Source: Aestuariimicrobium soli
GTDB lineage: Bacteria; Actinomycetota; Actinomycetes; Propionibacteriales; Propionibacteriaceae
Reading direction: 5' to 3'
Assembly: GCF_051192575.1 (NCBI RefSeq)
Contig: NZ_JBPJSQ010000011.1
Location: forward strand, 62,001-126,000
Length of the DNA stretch: 64,000 nucleotides
Positions 7,930 to 15,982 of this stretch are shown piece by piece. Within the stretch, counting starts at the first letter, position 1. Each line of letters opens with the position of its first letter. The position numbers and the translations under genes were made by a program. Below the pieces are notes generated by a model. The model saw nothing but the letters and a program-made list of their open reading frames with translations, was not told the origin of the DNA and did no database searches.

Positions 7930-10488
7930 ATGTCTGACCAGTTGCCCGACCTGTTCTCGTTCCTCGACTCCCAGCCCACGCCCCTCGAGGAGGGCACGCT
8001 GCCCACCTTCGTCGACGACTCCGTCGAGCCGCCGGCCAAGCCGAGGGGCAGCCGGGGGCCCAAGCCCGAGGAACTGCTCGAGGGGCTCAACACCCCGCAG
8101 CGCGAGGCCGTGCTGCACGAGGGATCGCCCGTGCTGGTGGTGGCCGGCGCCGGGTCGGGCAAGACGCGGGTGCTGACCCGCCGGATCGCCTGGTTGGTGA
8201 GCCAGCGCGACGTGCACCCCGGCTCGATCCTGGCGATCACGTTCACCAACAAGGCCGCCGCCGAGATGCGCTCCCGGGTGATCGAGTTGGTCGGCGGGCG
8301 GGCGAAGCTGATGTGGGTCTCGACCTTCCACTCCGCCTGTGTGCGCATCCTGCGCGCCGACATCGACAAGTTCGGCTACAAACGCACGTTCTCGATCTAC
8401 GACGACACCGACGCCAAGCGGCTGATGTCGCTGGTGCTGCGCGACCTCGACCTCGACCCCAAGAAGTACCCCGTGCGTTCGATGATGAACTGGGTGTCGA
8501 ACCGCAAGAACGACCTGGTCGACTTCGAGCGGGCGCTGCGCGACTTCGGCGGATCGAACGAGCAGGTCAACGCCGAGGTCTACGCCGAGTACCAGCGTCG
8601 CCTCAAGGCCGCCGAGGCCCTCGACTTCGACGACCTGATCATGACCACCGTGCACCTGTTCCAGGCCTTCCCCGACGTGCGCGAGCAGTACCGCCGCCGG
8701 TTCCGGCACGTGCTGGTCGACGAGTACCAGGACACGAACACCGCCCAGTACCAGCTCATCCGCCAGTTGTGCGGAGACCTCACCGACGCCGAGCTGACCG
8801 GCTTCGACGCGGTGCCCGTCGACCCGGCCGAGCTGATGGTGGTCGGCGACTCCGACCAGTCGATCTACGCCTTCCGGGGCGCCACGATCCGCAACATCCT
8901 CGACTTCGACTCCGACTTCCCGGGCGCGCGGACGATCCTGCTGGAGCAGAACTACCGCTCGACCCAGAACGTGCTGTCGGCGGCCAACGCGGTGATCCGC
9001 AACAACAACGGACGGCCCGACAAGCAGTTGTGGGCCGAGTCCGGCGATGGCGCGTTGATCGTCGGCTACGTCGCCGACACCGAGCACGACGAGGCCAACT
9101 TCGTGGCCGGCGAGGTCGACGCCCTGGCCGACGCCGGCGACTCCCGGTACGGCGACACGGCAGTGTTCTACCGGACGAATGCGCAGTCCCGCGCCTTCGA
9201 GGAGGTCTTCATCCGCACCGGCGTGCCCTACCGGATCGTCGGTGGCGTGCGGTTCTACGAGCGCCGCGAGATTCGCGACGCCATCGCCTACCTGCGCGCG
9301 CTGGCCAACCCGGCCGACGACGTCTCGGTGCGACGCATCCTGAACGTTCCCAAGCGGGGCATCGGTGACAAGGCCGAGCAGGCCGTCGAGGCGCTGGCGG
9401 TCGCGGAACGGATCCCCTTCGGGGCGGCGCTCGACCGCGTCGACGAGATCGACTCCCTGGCCACACGGTCGCGCACCCAGCTGAAGGCCTTCGCCGACCT
9501 GATGGCCCGCCACCGCGCCATGGTTGACCAGGGCGTGCCCGCCAACGAGATCCTCACCTCGATCCTCACCGAGTCGGGCTACCTGGCCGAGCTGGAGCAT
9601 TCGTCCGACCCGCAGGACGAGACGCGACTGGAGAACCTGGTCGAACTGGTCGCGGTCGCGCAGGAGTTCGTGGTCAACGCGAACGCCCTCGACATCACCG
9701 ACGGCGACCCTCTGGACGAGGGGGCGCTGGACGACGAGGGGGAGCCGATCACCGGTCTGGCGGCGGGCATGCCCGAGGCGGACGACTCACTGGCGGCCTT
9801 CCTCGAACGGATCGCCCTGGTGGCCGATTCCGACTCGATTCCCGACGACGGCTCCGGCTCGGGCGTGGTCACCCTGATGACCCTGCACACCGCGAAGGGG
9901 CTCGAGTTCGACACCGTCTTCCTGGCCGGGCTCGAGGACGGGGTGTTCCCGCACATGCGTGCCCTCACCGACACCGATGAACTCGCCGAGGAGCGCCGCC
10001 TCGCCTACGTGGGCATCACGCGCGCCCGCAAGCGGTTGTACCTGTCGCGTGCCGCCGTGCGCACCGCGTGGGGGGCACCGGCCTACAACCCGCCCTCACG
10101 GTTCCTGGACGAGATTCCGGCTCGCCTGATGGATTGGCGGCGCACCGACGCGGCCCTGACCTCGTGGAGTGCCCAGTCGGCGACGCGCAATCGTCAGGCG
10201 CGACTGGCGACGACGGCCTCGTGGTCGTCCGGCGGTCGTGATTCCCAGGGATCGCGAGGCAGCGAGGGGGTCTCGTTCGGCAACGGACGAGGGGTGCTCC
10301 CGGCCTCGGCCAGGGCGAAGGTGGCGCTCAACGTGAAGCCCGGCGACCGGGTGCTGCACTCGGTGTTCGGCATGGGAACCGTGGTGGCCACCTCGGGCGC
10401 GGGTGACCAGGCCAAGGCCGACGTGAACTTCGGGTCGACCGGCATCAAGCGGTTCGCGCTGAAGCACGCCCCGATGGAGAAGCTGTGA
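7930..10488 (+). CDS. pcrA: UvrD/PcrA-type 3'-5' DNA helicase
   Basis: 852 residues from the ATG at 7930. Superfamily 1A motor: Walker A AGAGSGKT at ~72-79, motif Ia ITFTNKAAAEM, Walker B VDEYQDTN, motif III GDSDQSIYAFRGA, motif IV QNYRST, motif V TLHTAKGLEFD, motif VI YVGITRARKRLYL. The C-terminus has a Ser-rich linker and a tudor-like tail (PGDRVLHSVFGMGTVV), which in PcrA/UvrD contacts RNA polymerase. Roles are nucleotide excision repair and removal of stalled complexes. The ~50 residues before the helicase core are variable and acidic. Size is close to the actinobacterial UvrD1 norm. Confidence 0.96.
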   Translation: MSDQLPDLFSFLDSQPTPLEEGTLPTFVDDSVEPPAKPRGSRGPKPEELLEGLNTPQREAVLHEGSPVLVVAGAGSGKTRVLTRRIAWLVSQRDVHPGSILAITFTNKAAAEMRSRVIELVGGRAKLMWVSTFHSACVRILRADIDKFGYKRTFSIYDDTDAKRLMSLVLRDLDLDPKKYPVRSMMNWVSNRKNDLVDFERALRDFGGSNEQVNAEVYAEYQRRLKAAEALDFDDLIMTTVHLFQAFPDVREQYRRRFRHVLVDEYQDTNTAQYQLIRQLCGDLTDAELTGFDAVPVDPAELMVVGDSDQSIYAFRGATIRNILDFDSDFPGARTILLEQNYRSTQNVLSAANAVIRNNNGRPDKQLWAESGDGALIVGYVADTEHDEANFVAGEVDALADAGDSRYGDTAVFYRTNAQSRAFEEVFIRTGVPYRIVGGVRFYERREIRDAIAYLRALANPADDVSVRRILNVPKRGIGDKAEQAVEALAVAERIPFGAALDRVDEIDSLATRSRTQLKAFADLMARHRAMVDQGVPANEILTSILTESGYLAELEHSSDPQDETRLENLVELVAVAQEFVVNANALDITDGDPLDEGALDDEGEPITGLAAGMPEADDSLAAFLERIALVADSDSIPDDGSGSGVVTLMTLHTAKGLEFDTVFLAGLEDGVFPHMRALTDTDELAEERRLAYVGITRARKRLYLSRAAVRTAWGAPAYNPPSRFLDEIPARLMDWRRTDAALTSWSAQSATRNRQARLATTASWSSGGRDSQGSRGSEGVSFGNGRGVLPASARAKVALNVKPGDRVLHSVFGMGTVVATSGAGDQAKADVNFGSTGIKRFALKHAPMEKL

Positions 10489-10527
10489 CCCAGCGGGTGT
10501 AGACCCAGCAGGCGTGACGCAGCTGGC

Positions 10528-11613
10528 TCAGATGGCGATGCCCATGGCCCGCAGGAAGTTCAGCGGGTTGCCGGTGGAGTAGACGTCTCCGGGGGTGGTG
10601 CCGGGGGAGTAGTACTCGAAGTGCAGGTGGCAGCCGAAGGATCGTCCGGTGTTGCCGACGTAACCGATCAACTGACCGGCCTTGACGACGCTGCCCTGGC
10701 TGACCGCGTGGCGGGAGAGGTGGGCGTACAGGGTCGACCCGCCGTTGGCGTGGTGCAGCACCAGGTCGTTGCCGGCCCAGCCGCCGACCGAGCTGCCGAC
10801 GACGCCGGCGGCGGCCGCGTAGACGGGGGTGCCGCAGGCGGCGCCGAAGTCCTGACCGGTGTGGTAGCGAGCCCAGGAGCCGGTGGCTCCCCAGCCCGCG
10901 CCGAGGCGGAAGGTGCCGGGCTTCAGCGGCAGGGCGCCACCGCCCGAGGTGGTGAGGGTGGAGAGGTCGACGGGGCCGTCGGGCAGGGCGATGCCGGACA
11001 ACTTGGCGGCCTCCTGCTGCTGCTTGAGCAGTTCGGCTGCCTTGCGCTTCTCTTCCTTGATGCGCGCAGCTTCCTTCTTGACCTTGGCGACGTCGCTGTC
11101 CATCTCGGCCTGCAGCTTCTTCTGCTGGGCCGCGGCCTGGGCGGCGGTGACGGTGGCGTTGGTCTCGCCGAGGTTCACGGAGCGGTCGGAGTTGCTGGTG
11201 CTGTTCAGCTCGGCGCTCAGCTGGGCGCGCACGCTGTTGCGGTTCACGGTGGTGCCGCGCTGCTGGAAGGCCTGCAGGGCCCCGTCGTCCTGACCGGTCG
11301 GGGTGTCGACCTCGGCCTCGACGGCCTGCTGCTCGGCCGACTTCGACTTGTCGATCGGCTTGGCCGACGACTTGTCGGGGGTCGTGGTGTCAACCATGGA
11401 CGAGCTCTGGTCCTGCACCGAGGCGGAGGCCGAGGCGGTCGTGATCACGCCGACGGCCACCCCGAGACCCAGGGCGCCGCTGAGCAGGCCGGTCACGATC
11501 GGGCGCACGAACGAGCGGGAGCCACGGTCGGACTCGAACTCGGCGACGGGAGCCTTGGTGGCCCGCAGCACACGGGTGTTGCGCAGGGCCCTGCTGGCGT
11601 CACGGTTCGACAC
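10528..11613 (-). CDS. M23-family peptidoglycan endopeptidase, membrane-anchored or secreted
   Basis: 361 residues, GTG start preceded by GAGGA. A basic N-terminus is followed by a hydrophobic segment (~38-63, GLLSGALGLGVAVGVITTASASA), then an Ala/Gln/Lys/Glu-rich helical stretch (~130-200) likely to form a coiled coil, and a lysostaphin-type M23 domain with zinc motifs HTGQDFG (~255) and HLHFE (~333). It cleaves peptidoglycan cross-bridges in the wall; in some family members the coiled coil contacts divisome or regulatory partners. It lies convergent with pcrA and divergent from sucC, separated from sucC by a 340-bp region holding its promoter. Confidence 0.92.
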   Translation of the reverse strand: MSNRDASRALRNTRVLRATKAPVAEFESDRGSRSFVRPIVTGLLSGALGLGVAVGVITTASASASVQDQSSSMVDTTTPDKSSAKPIDKSKSAEQQAVEAEVDTPTGQDDGALQAFQQRGTTVNRNSVRAQLSAELNSTSNSDRSVNLGETNATVTAAQAAAQQKKLQAEMDSDVAKVKKEAARIKEEKRKAAELLKQQQEAAKLSGIALPDGPVDLSTLTTSGGGALPLKPGTFRLGAGWGATGSWARYHTGQDFGAACGTPVYAAAAGVVGSSVGGWAGNDLVLHHANGGSTLYAHLSRHAVSQGSVVKAGQLIGYVGNTGRSFGCHLHFEYYSPGTTPGDVYSTGNPLNFLRAMGIAI

Positions 11614-11668
11614 GGATCACGTCCTCGACTCGACTGGCCCCGTCATGGCTGACGTCGGCCTGGGTGGC

Positions 11669-11710
11669 GGTGGTTCGTCCGGCCGCTGACACGGCACCCA
11701 CGGAACCACC
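11669..11710 (-). other. stem-loop at the 5' end of the M23 peptidase leader
   Basis: Perfect 8-bp arms (11669-11676 and 11703-11710) enclose 26 nt. With the promoter at 11717-11745 the transcript would start near 11710, putting this hairpin at its 5' end, 56-97 nt before the start codon. It may stabilise or regulate the mRNA. I could not match it to a known riboswitch class. Confidence 0.4.
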
Positions 11711-11716
11711 TCCGAC

Positions 11717-11745
11717 AGCTTAAGGACTTCTCAGGAATCTTTCAA
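11717..11745 (-). promoter_or_regulatory. promoter of the M23 peptidase gene
   Basis: Minus strand: -35 TTGAAA (11740-11745), a 17-bp spacer and -10 TAAGCT (11717-11722), a good housekeeping-type promoter. It implies a leader of about 97 nt. The motif TTCCTGAGAA lies in the spacer and TTCCTGAG again just upstream. The rest of the 340-bp gap 11614-11953 holds the sucC promoter and a short tandem repeat; no gene is seen in it. Confidence 0.65.
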
Positions 11746-11816
11746 ATTCTCTCAGGAAGGGGTGGCAACCGGGTTGCCGGCGAGGCCGCGGCTCGCCTGA
11801 GGATCGTCGGAGTGGA

Positions 11817-11822
11817 TAGGCT
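11817..11822 (+). promoter_or_regulatory. -10 box (TAGGCT) upstream of sucC
   Basis: TAGGCT lies 8 nt before an in-frame ATG at 11831 and 131 nt before the normal sucC start at 11954. Either sucC has a ~125-nt leader, or a leaderless form with 41 extra residues is made. Confidence 0.5.
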
Positions 11823-11890
11823 CGAGCCGGATGCCGCGGGAGCCTCCCGTCGAGAGCCCCACGTCGACACCGCACACTCAACGACACGGT

Positions 11891-11916
11891 TCAACGAGAC
11901 CGATCAACGAGACCGA
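11891..11916 (+). repeat. two tandem copies of a 13-bp unit in the sucC leader
   Basis: TCAACGAGACCGA occurs twice head to tail (11891-11903, 11904-11916), with diverged ACGAC/ACGAG units on both sides. The unit is not a multiple of three, which argues for noncoding leader sequence. Confidence 0.75.
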
Positions 11917-11953
11917 TCGAACGACAGCTCAACGACAGGGAAGAAGCACACGA

Positions 11954-13162
11954 GTGGATCTCTTCGAGTATCAGGCACGGGACATGTTCGAGGCGCACGG
12001 GGTACCCGTGCTGCGCGGCATCGTCGCCACCACCCCCGAGGAGGCCCAGCACGCTGCCGAGCAGCTCGGTACCTCGGTCGTGGTGGTCAAGGCCCAGGTG
12101 AAGACCGGCGGCCGCGGCAAGGCCGGCGGCGTCAAGCTGGCCCACTCGCCGCAGGAGGCAGCCGAGCACGCGCGCGCCATTCTCGGCATGGACATCAATG
12201 GCCACACGGTGCACCAAGTGATGATCGCCGAGGGTGCCGACATCGCCGAGGAGTACTACTTCTCGCTGCTGCTCGATCGCGCCAACCGCCGCTACCTCGC
12301 CATGTGCTCCTCCGAGGGCGGCATGGACATCGAGACCCTCGCCAAGGAGCGTCCCGAGGCCCTGGCCAAGGTGCCCGTCGACCCGCGCATCGGCATCGAC
12401 GACCAGGTGGCCGGCGAGATCCTGGAGACCGCCGGGTTCGGCGTGCGCGACGCCGTCATCATCGCCCCCGTGCTGAAGCAGCTCTGGGAGGTCTACCTGG
12501 CCGAGGACGCCACCCTGGTCGAGGTGAACCCGCTGGTGAAGACCGGCGCCGGGCGCATCGTCGCCCTCGACGGCAAGGTCACGCTGGACGAGAACGCCGA
12601 CTTCCGCCATGCCCACCACGCCGAGTTGGCGGACGAGACGCGCACCGATCCGCTGGAGGTGAAGGCCAAGGAGAAGGGCCTGAACTACGTCAAACTCGAC
12701 GGTTCGGTCGGCGTGATCGGCAACGGCGCCGGGCTGGTGATGAGCACCCTCGACGTGGTCGCCAATGCCGGCAAGGACCTGCCGGGATCGCCCAAGCCCG
12801 CCAACTTCCTCGACATCGGCGGCGGCGCCTCGGCGCAGGTGATGGCCAACGGCCTCGAGATCATCCTCGCCGACGAGCAGGTGAAGAGCGTCTTCGTGAA
12901 CGTCTTTGGCGGCATCACGGCCTGCAACGAGGTCGCCAACGGCATCGTGCATGCCATGCAGATGCTGGGTGAGGTGGCCTCGAAGCCGCTGGTCGTCCGT
13001 TTGGACGGCAACGCCGTCGAGGTGGGTCGCGAGATCCTGCAGGAGTTCGCCCACCCGCTGGTCACCGTCGTCGACACCATGGACGACGCCGCCCGCAAGG
13101 CCGCCGAGCTCGCCTCGAGCGCCTCGTCGTCCGCCACCCCCGCTGCCACCCAGGAGGCCTGA
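11954..13162 (+). CDS. sucC: succinyl-CoA synthetase (ADP/GDP-forming), beta subunit
   Basis: 402 residues from GTG 11954, which gives the standard N-terminus (M)DLFEYQARDMF; AGGGAAGAAG precedes it. TCA-cycle enzyme interconverting succinyl-CoA and succinate with nucleoside triphosphate formation. An N-terminal ATP-grasp domain (VKAQVKTGGRGKAGGVK, VEVNPLV) is followed by the C-terminal CoA-ligase domain with NFLDIGGGA and VFGGITACNEVA. The C-terminus is Ala/Ser-rich. It lies 3 nt before sucD, as usual. An in-frame ATG at 11831 would add 41 polar residues not found in the family. Confidence 0.96.
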   Translation: MDLFEYQARDMFEAHGVPVLRGIVATTPEEAQHAAEQLGTSVVVVKAQVKTGGRGKAGGVKLAHSPQEAAEHARAILGMDINGHTVHQVMIAEGADIAEEYYFSLLLDRANRRYLAMCSSEGGMDIETLAKERPEALAKVPVDPRIGIDDQVAGEILETAGFGVRDAVIIAPVLKQLWEVYLAEDATLVEVNPLVKTGAGRIVALDGKVTLDENADFRHAHHAELADETRTDPLEVKAKEKGLNYVKLDGSVGVIGNGAGLVMSTLDVVANAGKDLPGSPKPANFLDIGGGASAQVMANGLEIILADEQVKSVFVNVFGGITACNEVANGIVHAMQMLGEVASKPLVVRLDGNAVEVGREILQEFAHPLVTVVDTMDDAARKAAELASSASSSATPAATQEA

Positions 13163-13165
13163 TCC

Positions 13166-14056
13166 ATGTCGATCCTGCTCAACTCGAAGTCGAAGATCAT
13201 CATCCAGGGCATGACCGGCTCGGAGGGTCGCAAGCACACCCAGCGCATGATCATGTCGGGCTCGCGCATCGTCGGGGGGGTGACCCCCGGCAAGGGCGGT
13301 CAGTCGATCCGTTTCGAGGAGGACGGTGTCAACGTCTTCAACTCGGTGCACGAGGCCAAGCAGGCCACCGACTCCAATGTCAGCGTGATCTTCGTGCCCG
13401 CCGCCCACACCAAGGCCGCCGTGCTCGAGGCCATCGACGCCGAGATGGAACTGGTGGTCTGCATCACCGAGGGTGTGCCCGTCGGTGACACCGCGGAGTT
13501 CTTCGCCGCGGCCGAGGAGTCGGGCAAGACCCGCCTGATCGGCCCCAACTGCCCCGGCGTGATCTCGCCCGGGAAGTCGAACGCCGGCATCATTCCCGCC
13601 AACATCTCCGGCAGTGGGCCCATCGGGCTGGTGTCGAAGTCGGGCACCCTGACCTACCAGATGATGTACGAGCTGCGTGACTTCGGGTTCTCGACCGCCG
13701 TCGGCATCGGCGGCGACCCCATCGTCGGCACGACGCACATCGACTGCCTGCGTGCCTTCCAGGACGACCCCGAGACCGAGGCGATCGTGATGATCGGCGA
13801 GATCGGTGGCGACGCCGAGGAGCGGGCTGCCGAGTTCATCAAGCAGCACGTCACCAAGCCGGTGGTCGGCTACGTGGCCGGCTTCACCGCGCCCGAGGGC
13901 AAGACCATGGGCCACGCCGGGGCCATCGTGTCGGGTTCCGCGGGCACCGCGCAGGCCAAGAAGGAGGCCCTCGAGGCCGCCGGCGTGCAGGTGGGCCGCA
14001 CCCCGTCGGAGACCGCCGCGCTGATGCGCGAGATCCTCACCAGTCTCAAGCGCTGA
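13166..14056 (+). CDS. sucD: succinyl-CoA synthetase, alpha subunit
   Basis: 296 residues, ATG preceded by AGGAGG that overlaps the end of sucC. CoA-binding Rossmann domain at the N-terminus (GMTGSEGRKHTQRMI), then GPNCPGVISPGKSNAGI, and the active-site phosphohistidine in AGFTAPEGKTMGHAGAIVSG (His ~250). It forms the SucCD complex with the preceding gene. Convergent with the membrane protein at 14084. Confidence 0.97.
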   Translation: MSILLNSKSKIIIQGMTGSEGRKHTQRMIMSGSRIVGGVTPGKGGQSIRFEEDGVNVFNSVHEAKQATDSNVSVIFVPAAHTKAAVLEAIDAEMELVVCITEGVPVGDTAEFFAAAEESGKTRLIGPNCPGVISPGKSNAGIIPANISGSGPIGLVSKSGTLTYQMMYELRDFGFSTAVGIGGDPIVGTTHIDCLRAFQDDPETEAIVMIGEIGGDAEERAAEFIKQHVTKPVVGYVAGFTAPEGKTMGHAGAIVSGSAGTAQAKKEALEAAGVQVGRTPSETAALMREILTSLKR

Positions 14057-14083
14057 GCACCGACCCTCCGGAGCCGGCTGGCG

Positions 14084-15874
14084 TCACCTCGTGTGGGTGG
14101 ATCGCTGGCCGGCTCTGGCGTTCAGCTGGCGCCACGAGTCACCCGGGAAGTCGAACGACGGGGTGACCTTCGAGATGGTGTAGCTCACCCGGGTGCCGGC
14201 GACGTTCACACCGACCCGGTAGAGCACCTTGGTGTTCGCCCCGGTGGCCTGCTCGACGAGCCACACCTTGCCGTTGACCGGTGCCCGGTCCTGGCCCGTG
14301 ATGAACAGCACCGTGCCGCCCGTCACCTTGGCGGTGTCGGACTCGCGCTTGGCGCAGCCGTCGATGTTGTCGGTCAACTTCTTGGCGAAGGCGGTCGCCG
14401 ACTTCGCGTCGCGGAAGCCGAGCAGCACCTCGTCGATGCCGAACTGGTCGGGTGCGGCGTCGTCCTGATTGAGCAGGTATGAACGCTGCTTGCGGTCGGC
14501 CGGCCCGGCGACGGTGGCCAGGGTCATGTTCTCGCACCCCGACCCCTGCGTGGTCACCTTGGCGGGTTCGGTGCTGTTCCAGCGGCCCTGCCCGGCGGTG
14601 ATGCGGGGAATGTCGGACTCGACCAGCCAGCCCAGGATCGGGGTCGAGGGAACGGCGGTCACCCGGGCCGACGGGCTGGCCGGTGCCGTCCCCTTGCTGG
14701 CCGCGCTGATGCGGGTCAGGGTCGGGGTGACGGCGTCGAGCAGCTTCTGGGTCTCGAGCTTGGTGGTGTCGTTGGCGCCGTCGATCATGGTCACGGTCAC
14801 GCCCGTGCGGGCGATGATCACCGTGTGGTACTGCAGCGGATCGTCCTGGAAGGCCACCGTCACCGAGAACGACTCGTCGGCGGCGTGCATGATCGAGTCG
14901 GCCGACGAGATGAAGGCGGGCACGTCGTTGCAGGCCGCCAGCGCGGCGTAGGTGATGTCGTAGGCCTGCTGGGCCTGCTTGGCGTCGGCGTAGGCGTCAC
15001 TGCGCTGCAGGATCGCCGTCTTCGTCGTCGCGGTGCTCACCAGACCGCGCTGCCGGGTGATGGTCGCGTTCGGCAGGCCCTGCCGGTTCGACATGCAGGT
15101 GATGCCGGGGGCGGTGGCCGGAATGGTCTCGAGCGTCTTCGTCTCCTGCCAGCCCTGCGCGCCCAAGGCCTTGGTGGCGTCGGCGGCCGTCAGCAGCATC
15201 TCGCTCGTCAGGGCCGGGGGTGCGCTCGGGGTGGGGGTGGCGGACGAGGCCGAGGTGCTGGCCGTGACCGTCGTCGAGGCGGCCGGACGACGGGTGAACT
15301 CCCGCACGCCGAAGAAGACGCCGCCGGCCACGGCCAGTGCGGCGACGGCCGCGACCAGCTTGAGGCCCGGGCCGAAGCCGTGGCGTCGTCCGGAGACCAG
15401 GTGGTCGTCATCGTCGGGGGTCGCGGATTCCGGGGCGGCGGGCTCTGGGGTGGCGGGGGTGGCGGGCTCGACGAAGCCGGCCCGGGAGGAGACGGCCTCG
15501 TCCGCGAGGTGGGAACCCCTGGTGAGCGCGTCGGCGGAGGCCAGCGCGTCGGCCGTGCCCTCGGTGCGGGCGCTCAGGTCGTCCTGCGTGGGGCTGGCCT
15601 CGTCGGCCGTGCCCACGTCGCCGGCGGTCAGGCTGGCGCCACCGGCGGTGACGGGCGCCGTTCCGGGGCGCATGAAGGCAGCGTGGTGGTGCGGCACCTC
15701 GGGGGCGGCACTCACCGGGGCGTCGCCGGCCATCGGGTCATGATCGCGCGAGGACTCGTCCGCTCTGGTGCGGCGACCCGGGGTGGCTGGGGTATCGTCG
15801 GGCCCGCCGTGGTTGCCATCTGCACTCGCGGCTTCGGCACCCCGACGGGGTGCGAACGAGTTGTCGTCGGTCAC
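14084..15874 (-). CDS. membrane protein with two PknH-sensor-like extracellular domains
   Basis: 596 residues; GTG start with TGAGGTAAGTGA upstream. Residues 1-165 are a disordered acidic/Ala/Pro cytoplasmic region. A TM helix lies at ~172-192 (LKLVAAVAALAVAGGVFFGV), followed by a Thr/Ser-rich stalk and two extracellular domains of ~165 residues each. Both start with a helix near a conserved Leu-Leu and contain two cysteines (CMS/ACND; GCEN/GCAK), the pattern of the disulfide-linked PknH C-terminal sensor fold. No kinase domain is attached, so it may be an orphan sensor or binding protein. The family assignment rests on pattern only. Convergent with sucD and divergent from DUF6350. Confidence 0.7.
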   Translation of the reverse strand: MTDDNSFAPRRGAEAASADGNHGGPDDTPATPGRRTRADESSRDHDPMAGDAPVSAAPEVPHHHAAFMRPGTAPVTAGGASLTAGDVGTADEASPTQDDLSARTEGTADALASADALTRGSHLADEAVSSRAGFVEPATPATPEPAAPESATPDDDDHLVSGRRHGFGPGLKLVAAVAALAVAGGVFFGVREFTRRPAASTTVTASTSASSATPTPSAPPALTSEMLLTAADATKALGAQGWQETKTLETIPATAPGITCMSNRQGLPNATITRQRGLVSTATTKTAILQRSDAYADAKQAQQAYDITYAALAACNDVPAFISSADSIMHAADESFSVTVAFQDDPLQYHTVIIARTGVTVTMIDGANDTTKLETQKLLDAVTPTLTRISAASKGTAPASPSARVTAVPSTPILGWLVESDIPRITAGQGRWNSTEPAKVTTQGSGCENMTLATVAGPADRKQRSYLLNQDDAAPDQFGIDEVLLGFRDAKSATAFAKKLTDNIDGCAKRESDTAKVTGGTVLFITGQDRAPVNGKVWLVEQATGANTKVLYRVGVNVAGTRVSYTISKVTPSFDFPGDSWRQLNARAGQRSTHTR

Positions 15875-15939
15875 TCACTTACCTCATAGGTGGGGGCGTC
15901 GGGCGCGGAAGGTGTCCCGCGCATCAACTGGGCACTTTA

Positions 15940-15956
15940 CCTGAGGGTTCCTCAGG
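15940..15956. promoter_or_regulatory. palindromic hairpin in the divergent 14084/DUF6350 promoter region
   Basis: CCTGAGG, loop GTT, CCTCAGG: a perfect 7-bp inverted repeat in the 108-bp divergent gap. It could be an operator. The right half reads CCTCAGGAT, close to the CTCAGGAA sequences at the M23 promoter and at 55422. Confidence 0.45.
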
Positions 15957-15982
15957 ATCCGATTCGAGGAAGGCAATCTCTG

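Noticed and set aside
11614..11712. Possible c-di-AMP (ydaO-type) riboswitch upstream of the M23 peptidase gene, and similarly upstream of the M15 peptidase (30258-30445).
   Set aside because: The conserved blocks I know for this class were not found. Only a simple hairpin is visible at the M23 leader, and no clear structure at the M15 leader.
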